Origin: an uncultured Burkholderiales bacterium
Lineage (GTDB): Bacteria; Pseudomonadota; Gammaproteobacteria; Burkholderiales; Burkholderiaceae_E
Length of the DNA stretch: 6,056 bases
Reading direction: 5' to 3'
Assembly (NCBI GenBank): GCA_903831925.1
Contig: CAIKZV010000529.1
Coordinates: 1-6,056 of the forward strand
Below the pieces are notes generated by a model, which was not told the origin of the DNA, did not search any database, and worked only from the letters and a program-made list of their open reading frames with translations. Position numbers and translations under genes: made by a program. Below, piece after piece: positions 1 through 5,758 of this stretch. How positions within the stretch are numbered: the stretch's first letter is position 1; each line of letters begins with the position of its first letter.

Positions 1-340
1 GACGGGCGCCTCGCTTCATCATTTCATTGATGAGCAACTCCATCGCAAAAGCACCGTAGCGCCCGGCGCTGCCCCCCTCGGGCAACATGAAATGGTTCAT
101 CCCGGACAACCCGATCGACCGGTCGACCAGGCAGGCTGCCACGCAGGAACCGAGCACCGTCGTGAGCAGCAGATCGTCACCGGCATGAACGTAATACTCG
201 CCCGGCATCAGCTTGACAGTTTCGACGCCGAAGGCCGGATCATGAAAGTAGGTGTGGGCTTCGAACTCGCGATGAACGCGCGTGCGCAGCTTCGACAGTC
301 TGTCCAGACTGCCGCTGGCAATGACCGCGGCTTCTGTCAT
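1..340 (-). CDS. cheD: CheD, chemoreceptor glutamine deamidase (3' end cut by window edge)
   Basis: CheD hydrolyses specific receptor glutamines to glutamates in the cytoplasm and so prepares or tunes methylation sites. The reading frame is open from an ATG at 340 to the left edge, giving 113 residues of a protein usually about 160-230 long. The family core is clear: L-G-S-C-V-A around Cys66 and M-N-H-F-M-L-P around His83, then R-Y-G-A-F-A-M-E-L-L-I-N. The 17-residue Cys-to-His spacing equals that of Cys27/His44 in Thermotoga CheD, and Thr60 sits where Thr21 does, so the catalytic triad looks intact. The ATG overlaps the cheR stop as ATGA, implying translational coupling. A second in-frame ATG at 349 would add M-G-V, and neither start has a strong Shine-Dalgarno. 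CheB would be expected next, outside the window. Confidence 0.95.
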   Translation of the reverse strand, partial: MTEAAVIASGSLDRLSKLRTRVHREFEAHTYFHDPAFGVETVKLMPGEYYVHAGDDLLLTTVLGSCVAACLVDRSIGLSGMNHFMLPEGGSAGRYGAFAMELLINEMMKRGAR

Positions 341-1194
341 GACGCCCATGATGCAACCCGCGCGGTTTGCACACTGCACCGCTCGTAAACCGTCTTGCCG
401 CGCAGCGAAAAGAGATCAGCGTGGGCCGAAAAATTTTCGGAATGACCGGCAAACAGCAACGCGCCCGGGCGCATCGCCCCATGAAGCCGCGCCAGCACAT
501 TACGCTGGGTTGGCGCGTCGAAATAGATCATCACGTTGCGGCAGAAAACCACATCGAAGGGCTGCGCAAAGCGCAGTTCGTCATGCACAAGATTGAGTTG
601 CCTGAATTCGACCATGCGGGTCAGCTCGGGGCGAACCCGCATCAGCCCGGCATTGGCACCGCTGCCCTTCAAGAACCAGCGACGCATGCGTTCCTGGTCG
701 AGTCCTTTGTCGGCGCCCATCGAATAAACCGCTGCGCGCGCGGTATCAAGGACATCGGTATCGATGTCAGAGGCGACGATGCTCACCTGCGCCCCGGTGC
801 CGAGTGCTTCGAGCGCAGTCATCGCAATCGACCACGGCTCTTCGCCGGTCGAGGCTGCAGCGCACCAGATCCGCACCGGCCCGGTCTGCGTCCGCAGGAA
901 ATCGGCCAGCAGCGGGAAGTGGTAGGACTCGCGAAAGAACGAGGTGAGATTGGTGGTCAGTGCATTGAGAAACGGTTGCCACAACGGGGAATTGACCTTC
1001 TCGATGGCATCGAGAAGGCTGCGGTAATCAGGCAAACCGTGCTCGCGTAGCACGCGTGCCAATCGACCCTGCACCATGCTCTGCTTGCTGGGCAGCAGAT
1101 TGATGCCGGCCCGTTCCTTGATGATTCGACAGGCTCGCTCAAAATCGCCTGGCGCAAGGGCGGCAATATGGCCGACTGTCGAGGTTGCGGTCAT
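337..1194 (-). CDS. cheR: CheR, chemoreceptor glutamate methyltransferase
   Basis: CheR transfers a methyl group from S-adenosylmethionine to receptor glutamates, the activating arm of adaptation. At 285 residues it has normal family length. The N-terminal helical domain covers about 14-75. The catalytic domain follows, with T-N-L-T-S-F-F-R-E (81-89), the SAM-binding stretch W-C-A-A-A-S-T-G-E-E-P (110-120), A-S-D-I-D (141-145), and F-C-R-N-V-M-I-Y-F-D (207-216), then G-H-S-E-N-F near 240. The segment around 187-202 corresponds to the beta-subdomain that in E. coli CheR docks the receptor C-terminal pentapeptide; the neighbouring receptor ends in a matching DWEEF. The ATG lies 33 bases after the receptor stop. 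I see no good Shine-Dalgarno before it, and in-frame stops lie upstream, so the start is fixed by the frame and the family alignment. Confidence 0.97.
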   Translation of the reverse strand: MTATSTVGHIAALAPGDFERACRIIKERAGINLLPSKQSMVQGRLARVLREHGLPDYRSLLDAIEKVNSPLWQPFLNALTTNLTSFFRESYHFPLLADFLRTQTGPVRIWCAAASTGEEPWSIAMTALEALGTGAQVSIVASDIDTDVLDTARAAVYSMGADKGLDQERMRRWFLKGSGANAGLMRVRPELTRMVEFRQLNLVHDELRFAQPFDVVFCRNVMIYFDAPTQRNVLARLHGAMRPGALLFAGHSENFSAHADLFSLRGKTVYERCSVQTARVASWAS

Positions 1195-1227
1195 GAGAGG
1201 ACGACATTCATCAGATCAGGCGCAGGC

Positions 1228-2703
1228 TCAAAACTCTTCCCAATCGTCGTCGGCGCGCTTGGGCGAAGGCGTCGGCGATGACTGGGCAGGCGGCGATGAC
1301 TGGGTAGGCGGCGCTGCGCGAGCGGCCGCGGGTGCGACGCTGTCTTGGCGCGCGGCGGACGGGCGAGCCGATATCGGGGCAGCGGTATTCTTGCGCGGCG
1401 CGGCAGCGGGCTTGGGAAGCATCGCCGGGGCAATGACAGGCCTGGGCGCCGGTGCATGGCTTTTCTGGAAGCTTTCGGCGACAGGCGCGGGCGTCCCGCG
1501 ACCTGACAACCGGAAGCTGTCGATTGCCTGAATCAGGCTGCGAGCCTGCTGTTTGAGGCTTTCAGCGGCGGCCGCACTTTCTTCGACCAGCGCAGCGTTT
1601 TGCTGCGTCATGCGGTCGAGCTGGCCGACTTCGGTATTGACATGAGCGATACCGGCGCTTTGCTCGACGGTCGCCGACGAGATCTCGCCGATGATGTCGG
1701 TGACCCGGCGTACCGAGGTCACGATTTCTTCCATCGTCGACCCGGCCTCCTGCACCAGACGGCCACCAGACTCGACCCGCTGCACACTGTCGGTGATCAG
1801 GTCCTTGATCTGACGCGCCGCCTCGGCACTGCGCTGAGCGAGGCTTCTGACCTCGGCGGCCACCACCGAAAAGCCGCGTCCCTGCTCACCGGCACGCGCC
1901 GCTTCCACCGCTGCATTGAGCGCGAGGATATTGGTCTGAAAGGCGATGCCGTCGATCACGCCGATGATGTCGGCAATCTTGCGTGAACTGTCGCTGATCT
2001 CACCCATGGTCGTGACCACCTGCTGCACCACATCACCGCCGCGGCGCGCGACTTCAGAGGCCCCCAGCGCGAGCTGGTTGGCCTGGCGCGCATTCGCCGC
2101 ATTGGTATCGACCGTGCCGGCCATCTGCTCGACACTGCTCGAGGTCTGCTGAAGGCTGGCGGCCTGCTCTTCGGTGCGCTGCGACAGATCACCGTTGCCG
2201 ACTGCGATCTCGGTCGATGCCACCGAGATCTGCTCAGCCGACACCTTGATCGAGCCGACGGTATGTTCAAGTTGTTCAGCCATGCGCGAGAGCGCCGAGA
2301 TCAACTGACCGACTTCATCAGCCGAGGGCGGCGGTAACACCACGCGCAGATCACCAGCCGCAATCGACTCGGCCGCCTTGCGCGCCGCCTCGAGCGGCAA
2401 GATCAGGCGACGGTTGAAACCCAGGGTGAGCGCGAACAACAGTCCGAGTGAAATCAGCGTCGAGCCCCACACAATCGGCAGCGCCATGCCCGGCGAGGCG
2501 GCATCGGCACTCACAGGCTGCCTGGCGTCGCGGCTGTCGCCGGAGGTGGCGCCGGCGGCAGCCCGTGCGGCAGCGGCCTCCTTGCGCAAGCTCGCGATCT
2601 CGTTGTCGGAGCGATGCGAGAGCACCGTGACCAGCACACACAGTGCCAGCATCAGGATACCCGCGATCGCCGGCAGGATCAGCAGCTTGAATCGCAGCTT
2701 CAT
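1228..2703 (-). CDS. Methyl-accepting chemotaxis protein without a periplasmic ligand-binding domain
   Basis: This inner-membrane receptor (491 residues) feeds the CheW-CheA complex. TM1 is about 5-29, a loop of only about 44 residues (30-73, Ala/Ser/charged) follows, and TM2 is about 74-97. A HAMP domain covers about 98-150 (L-P-L-E-A, D-E-V-G-Q-L). The cytoplasmic coiled coil runs to about 395, with the conserved hairpin tip D-G-I-A-F-Q-T-N-I-L-A-L-N-A-A around 251-265, very close to E. coli Tsr and probably the 36-heptad class. Sites matching the Tsr methylation positions are E179, Q186, Q193 and E375. A Pro/Ala/Ser-rich tether (about 400-486) ends in DWEEF, which fits the pentapeptide that recruits CheR and CheB in E. 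coli. GAGGT lies 4 bases before the ATG, so this is not a truncated start. The loop is too short for a 4HB or Cache sensor, so the signal sensed is unknown. It may respond to membrane, energy or partner-protein cues, which is inference. Confidence 0.96.
   Translation of the reverse strand: MKLRFKLLILPAIAGILMLALCVLVTVLSHRSDNEIASLRKEAAAARAAAGATSGDSRDARQPVSADAASPGMALPIVWGSTLISLGLLFALTLGFNRRLILPLEAARKAAESIAAGDLRVVLPPPSADEVGQLISALSRMAEQLEHTVGSIKVSAEQISVASTEIAVGNGDLSQRTEEQAASLQQTSSSVEQMAGTVDTNAANARQANQLALGASEVARRGGDVVQQVVTTMGEISDSSRKIADIIGVIDGIAFQTNILALNAAVEAARAGEQGRGFSVVAAEVRSLAQRSAEAARQIKDLITDSVQRVESGGRLVQEAGSTMEEIVTSVRRVTDIIGEISSATVEQSAGIAHVNTEVGQLDRMTQQNAALVEESAAAAESLKQQARSLIQAIDSFRLSGRGTPAPVAESFQKSHAPAPRPVIAPAMLPKPAAAPRKNTAAPISARPSAARQDSVAPAAARAAPPTQSSPPAQSSPTPSPKRADDDWEEF
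1273..1308 (-). repeat. Tandem 18-base duplication in the receptor tether
   Basis: Two adjacent 18-base copies (1273-1290 and 1291-1308) differ at one base (1287 versus 1305). The unit is six codons and in frame, encoding P-T-Q-S-S-P followed by P-A-Q-S-S-P in the Pro/Ala/Ser tether just ahead of the DWEEF tail. It looks like a recent slippage duplication that lengthens the tether without breaking the frame. Confidence 0.85.
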
Positions 2704-2707
2704 GTTT

Positions 2708-2712
2708 ACCTC
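2708..2712 (-). promoter_or_regulatory. Ribosome binding site of the receptor gene
   Basis: GAGGT on the minus strand lies 4 bases before the ATG at 2703. It shows that the short-loop receptor is translated from its own start and is not the remnant of a larger gene. Confidence 0.75.
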
Positions 2713-2717
2713 GAATA

Positions 2718-2733
2718 AGAAAAATAATTTTCT
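2718..2733 (-). other. AT-rich hairpin in the cheW-mcp spacer
   Basis: The 54-base gap between cheW and the receptor gene is the longest in the window and its centre is strikingly AT-rich. It contains a perfect 6-base inverted repeat (AGAAAA and TTTTCT) around a 4-base loop. The stem has only one G-C pair and no following T-run, so it is too weak for an intrinsic terminator. An unstructured translation enhancer or an RNA cleavage site is possible. Confidence 0.4.
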
Positions 2734-2757
2734 GGATTGCAGCGCACTGGCCGACGA

Positions 2758-3225
2758 TCAGGCCAGCGCCATCTCGGCAGTGCCCATGAGCTTTTCGATC
2801 GCGATCAGAATCAGCATCCGATCATTCAAGGTACCCAGACCGGTGATGTAGCTCGAATCGACCACCGAATCGATCTCTGGTGTGTCGCGAATCTGCTCGG
2901 GAGACAGCTCCATCACGTCCGAGACCGAGTCGACCACCATGCCGACCACACGAGCGCCGAGATTCAGGATGATCACCACGGTGAAGTCGTTGTATTCGGC
3001 AGAGCCGAGTCCGAACTTCAGGCGCATATCGACGATCGGCACGATGACACCGCGAAGATTGACCACCCCCTTGATGAACGAAGGCGCATTGGCGATCCGT
3101 GTCGGCTGTTCATAGCCACGGATCTCCTGAACTTTCAGAATGTCGATGCCGTACTCTTCCTCGCCGAGCCGGAAGGTGAGGTATTCACGAGGCCGCTCGG
3201 CCACTGCGTTAGCGCGTGCATTCAT
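2758..3225 (-). CDS. cheW: CheW, chemotaxis coupling protein
   Basis: CheW is the cytoplasmic adaptor that links receptor tips to the P5 domain of CheA in the array. The protein has 155 residues, normal for CheW, and is a single CheW domain. It begins R-E-Y-L-T-F-R-L-G-E-E-E-Y-G-I-D-I-L (about 13-30). The conserved core I-K-G-V-V-N-L-R-G-V-I-V-P-I-V-D-M-R holds the family Arg at residue 58, which corresponds to Arg62 of E. coli CheW. The C-terminal half (G-M-V-V-D-S-V-S-D-V, then L-N-D-R-M-L-I-L-I) is complete. I chose the ATG at 3225 because GGAAAGG lies about 11 bases upstream and the gene then begins 26 bases after the cheA stop. An in-frame ATG at 3279 would add 18 residues with no family similarity and overlap cheA. 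Confidence 0.96.
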   Translation of the reverse strand: MNARANAVAERPREYLTFRLGEEEYGIDILKVQEIRGYEQPTRIANAPSFIKGVVNLRGVIVPIVDMRLKFGLGSAEYNDFTVVIILNLGARVVGMVVDSVSDVMELSPEQIRDTPEIDSVVDSSYITGLGTLNDRMLILIAIEKLMGTAEMALA

Positions 3226-3236
3226 GGTGTGTCTTA

Positions 3237-3243
3237 CCTTTCC
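3237..3243 (-). promoter_or_regulatory. Ribosome binding site of cheW
   Basis: GGAAAGG on the minus strand lies 11 bases before the ATG at 3225, in the gap after the cheA stop. The spacing is slightly long, but the site decides against the longer frame beginning at 3279. Confidence 0.55.
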
Positions 3244-3251
3244 ATCTTCGA

Positions 3252-5357
3252 TTAATGACGCACGCGGCGGATCAGCCACGACACGTCGAGGATCAATGCC
3301 ACCCGTCCGTCACCCAGAATCGTTGCCCCGGAGACACCAGGCACCTTGCGATAGTTGGCTTCCAGGTTCTTCACCACCACCTGATGCTGTCCGATGAGAT
3401 CGTCGACCAGCAGGGCAATCCGCCCGCCTTCGGCCTCTACCACGATCATGATCCCGCCGTTGTGCTCCACCGAGCGCGGCACGTCGAACAGTTCATCGAG
3501 TCGTATCAGCGGCAGGTATTCGTTGCGCACTTCCACCACGCGACCGGTGCCGCCCACCGATTTCACATCACTGGCGGTCATGTGGATCGATTCGACGACC
3601 GATGCCAGCGGCACGATGTAGGTCTCGTCAGCAACGCCGACCGACATGCCATCCATGATTGCGAGCGTGAGCGGCAGTCGGACCGATACCCTCATGCCCT
3701 GGCCTTCGACCGAATCGATCTCGACCGAGCCGCCGAGCGACGTGATGTTGCGTTTGACCACGTCCATGCCGACACCGCGACCCGACACATCGGTAACCTC
3801 GGCTGCGGTTGAAAAGCCGGGTGCAAAGATCAGCCCATAGACTTCGGTATCGGTCATCGAGTCGCTGACGCTCAGGCCGCGTTCGCGCGCCTTGGCGAGC
3901 AGCTTGCCGCGGTTCAGTCCACGTCCGTCGTCACGAACCTCGATCACGATCGAGCCGCCCTGATGCGCCGCCGCCAATGTCACCGTGCCGTGCTCGGGCT
4001 TGCCGGCAGCGATCCGGTCGGCCGGCATCTCGATGCCGTGATCGGCCGAATTGCGCACCAGATGGGTCAGCGGATCGGTGATCTTTTCGATCAGGCCTTT
4101 GTCGAGTTCGGTGTCTTCACCGATGGTGTGCAGTTCGAGCTTCTTGCCCAGACGACCCGACAGATCGCGCAGCATCCGGGGAAAGCGATTGAAAACCGCT
4201 GTCATCGGGATCATGCGGATGGCCATGACGGCTTCCTGAAGCAACCGGGTGTTGCGCTCCAGGTCAGTCAGGGCGGTGGCCATCGCCTGATGGACGACAG
4301 CGTCGAGCCCGCGTCCGGTCTGGGCCAGCATTGCCTGGGTGATCACCATTTCGCCGACCAGATTGATCAACTGGTCGACCTTCTCGGTCGGCACGCGAAT
4401 CGTCGAGGACTCGAGATTGGCACTGGCAGGAGCTGCGCGATCGGCCGCGCGGGGCGCCTGCGCCTTGGGCGCAGCCGCGACGACCGCGTCCGGCGCATGG
4501 ACATCAGCGGCGACCGGCTCCGGCAAGTCCTCAAAGAGGCCAAAGGTCTGGTCGGCCGCCTGCGTGACGTCTGATGCAGCGCCTGATACAGCGCCTGGTG
4601 CACCAGCTTCCCGGATGCTCACCTGCTCGCGGGACACATGAAACGAAAACAGATCGAGCAGATCGCTGTCGGTGACGGTACTGACCACCCGGAAATGACG
4701 GGTCTGCGCGGCATCGGGCTTACCATCATCAGTCGGCTCGATCGTCCCCAGGCCCGGTATTTCGCTGAAAAGCTCGACCACATTGTCGGCGAACCTGGGT
4801 TGATCAAGCGGCCCGATGGCGATCTCGAGCACCCGTTCGCCGGGCTCAGTCGGTGCCGCAGCCGGGATTGCGCTCGCCGGTGCCGGTGCTTCGGTCAGCG
4901 CGACAGCCGTCGGCGCTGCAACCGGTGCCGTGGCAACCGTGCCGTGCGCAAACGCGCCGATCCGCGCAACCAGTTCGGTGCAGTCGATACCCGCATCGGT
5001 GCCGCTCTGACGGCTCGCCAGCAGGTGTTTGAGCACATCGCCCGATTCGAGCAGGGTGTCGATCATGCCGCTGGTGATCGCCAGTTCGCGGCGGCGAAGC
5101 CGGTCGAGCAATGTCTCCATGACATGCGTGAGATCGGCGACATCCTGAAAACCGAAGGTCGCCGCGCCACCCTTGATCGAGTGCGCGCACCGAAAAATCG
5201 CATTCAGCGACTCGTCATCGGCATTCGATTCGTCGGTATCGAGCAGCAAGGCCTCCATGTTGGTGAGGTTCTCGCCGGCCTCTTCATAAAAAACGCCGTG
5301 AAACTGTGACAGGTCGAAAACATCGCCTGAGGATTCGCTGGTATGGGTATCGCTCAT
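3252..5357 (-). CDS. cheA: CheA, chemotaxis sensor histidine kinase
   Basis: CheA autophosphorylates under receptor control and passes the phosphate to CheY and CheB. It has 701 residues. P1 (HPt) is about 15-135, with the phosphorylated His59 in C-A-H-S-I-K-G-G-A. An Ala/Pro linker (about 137-172) follows. Next is a region of about 175-250 (V-L-E-I-A-I-G-P onward) that looks like the divergent P2-type CheY-binding domain. A second Ala-rich linker covers about 251-315. P3, the dimerisation helices, is about 316-385. P4, the ATPase, is about 386-565, with an N-box (L-V-R-N-S-A-D-H-G-I-E, Asn436), G1 (V-R-D-D-G-R-G-L), F-box (F-A-P-G-F-S-T-A) and G2 (G-R-G-V-G-M-D-V-V-K). P5, CheW-like, is about 566-701. 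No receiver domain is fused. AGGAAG lies 5 bases before the ATG. All catalytic motifs are intact. Confidence 0.98.
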   Translation of the reverse strand: MSDTHTSESSGDVFDLSQFHGVFYEEAGENLTNMEALLLDTDESNADDESLNAIFRCAHSIKGGAATFGFQDVADLTHVMETLLDRLRRRELAITSGMIDTLLESGDVLKHLLASRQSGTDAGIDCTELVARIGAFAHGTVATAPVAAPTAVALTEAPAPASAIPAAAPTEPGERVLEIAIGPLDQPRFADNVVELFSEIPGLGTIEPTDDGKPDAAQTRHFRVVSTVTDSDLLDLFSFHVSREQVSIREAGAPGAVSGAASDVTQAADQTFGLFEDLPEPVAADVHAPDAVVAAAPKAQAPRAADRAAPASANLESSTIRVPTEKVDQLINLVGEMVITQAMLAQTGRGLDAVVHQAMATALTDLERNTRLLQEAVMAIRMIPMTAVFNRFPRMLRDLSGRLGKKLELHTIGEDTELDKGLIEKITDPLTHLVRNSADHGIEMPADRIAAGKPEHGTVTLAAAHQGGSIVIEVRDDGRGLNRGKLLAKARERGLSVSDSMTDTEVYGLIFAPGFSTAAEVTDVSGRGVGMDVVKRNITSLGGSVEIDSVEGQGMRVSVRLPLTLAIMDGMSVGVADETYIVPLASVVESIHMTASDVKSVGGTGRVVEVRNEYLPLIRLDELFDVPRSVEHNGGIMIVVEAEGGRIALLVDDLIGQHQVVVKNLEANYRKVPGVSGATILGDGRVALILDVSWLIRRVRH

Positions 5358-5362
5358 CGTCG

Positions 5363-5368
5363 CTTCCT
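5363..5368 (-). promoter_or_regulatory. Ribosome binding site of cheA
   Basis: AGGAAG on the minus strand lies 5 bases before the cheA ATG, inside the 17-base gap after cheY. It supports the start at 5357. Confidence 0.75.
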
Positions 5369-5374
5369 GCGAGG

Positions 5375-5740
5375 CTAGTTGGGCAGCACTTTGCTGATGA
5401 TCTCGAGGAGGCGCTGCGGATCGAAAGGCTTGACCATCCAGCCTGTCGCCCCGGCGGCGCGTCCTGCCTGCTTCATCTCGTCGCTCGACTCGGTGGTGAG
5501 CATCAGGATGGGCGTACGCTTGAAGCGGTCGACGCAGCGCAGCTCGCGGATCAGCGTCAGACCGTCCATTCGAGGCATGTTCTGATCGGTCAGCACCAGA
5601 TCGACATGCCGGTCGCCGATCTTGTCGAGCGCATCCTGACCATCGATGGCCTCGATCACGTCGTAGCCCGAACTGCGCAAGGTGAAGGACACCATCTGAC
5701 GCATCGACGCCGAATCGTCCACGGCAAGACTCGAAGCCAT
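5375..5740 (-). CDS. cheY: CheY, single-domain chemotaxis response regulator
   Basis: CheY receives phosphate from CheA and, in the family, binds the flagellar switch protein FliM. From the ATG at 5740 it has 121 residues, all one receiver domain. The acidic pair is D8/D9, the phosphorylated residue is Asp52 (T-D-Q-N-M-P), the conserved Thr is T82 (M-L-T-T-E-S) and the Lys is K104 (V-K-P-F). Where E. coli CheY has the switch residue Tyr106, this protein has Trp101 (G-W-M-V-K-P-F), an aromatic replacement. A GTG at 5746 (V-K-M-A-S-S) is an alternative start: AGGGG is 7 bases from the GTG but 13 from the ATG. The protein would then be 123 residues. The gene sits 17 bases before cheA, so CheA is its likely kinase. 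Confidence 0.95.
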   Translation of the reverse strand: MASSLAVDDSASMRQMVSFTLRSSGYDVIEAIDGQDALDKIGDRHVDLVLTDQNMPRMDGLTLIRELRCVDRFKRTPILMLTTESSDEMKQAGRAAGATGWMVKPFDPQRLLEIISKVLPN

Positions 5741-5753
5741 TTTCACTTGTGTA

Positions 5754-5758
5754 CCCCT
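5754..5758 (-). promoter_or_regulatory. Ribosome binding site of cheY, overlapping the upstream stop codon
   Basis: AGGGG on the minus strand shares bases with the TAG stop (5759-5757) of the CheZ-like gene. It lies 7 bases from a GTG at 5746 and 13 bases from the ATG at 5740, so it favours the GTG on spacing. The overlap suggests that ribosomes finishing the first gene help start cheY. Confidence 0.6.

Noticed and set aside
1..340. cheD as a truncated pseudogene
   Set aside because: The frame is open and motif-complete up to the window edge, so the missing C-terminus is due to the window boundary.
367..1050. 227-codon plus-strand frame opposite cheR
   Set aside because: CheR on the other strand is complete with all its motifs, so this frame is a composition artefact.
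2718..2733. The AT-rich hairpin as a rho-independent terminator
   Set aside because: The stem is 6 bases with a single G-C pair and there is no T-tract after it. The operon continues with a good ribosome site directly downstream.
3226..3279. cheW start at the upstream ATG (3279)
   Set aside because: The extra 18 residues do not belong to the CheW fold, the start overlaps the cheA stop, and a ribosome site precedes the ATG at 3225.
3216..3812. Long open frame on the plus strand antisense to cheA and cheW
   Set aside because: It lies opposite intact genes with recognisable families, has His/Asp/Arg-rich composition typical of a reversed GC-rich coding strand, and shows no motif or convincing start.
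4638..5309. 223-codon plus-strand frame opposite the cheA N-terminal half
   Set aside because: It is an antisense shadow of the P1 and P2 coding sequence. Its composition reflects GC codon bias and it has no family features.
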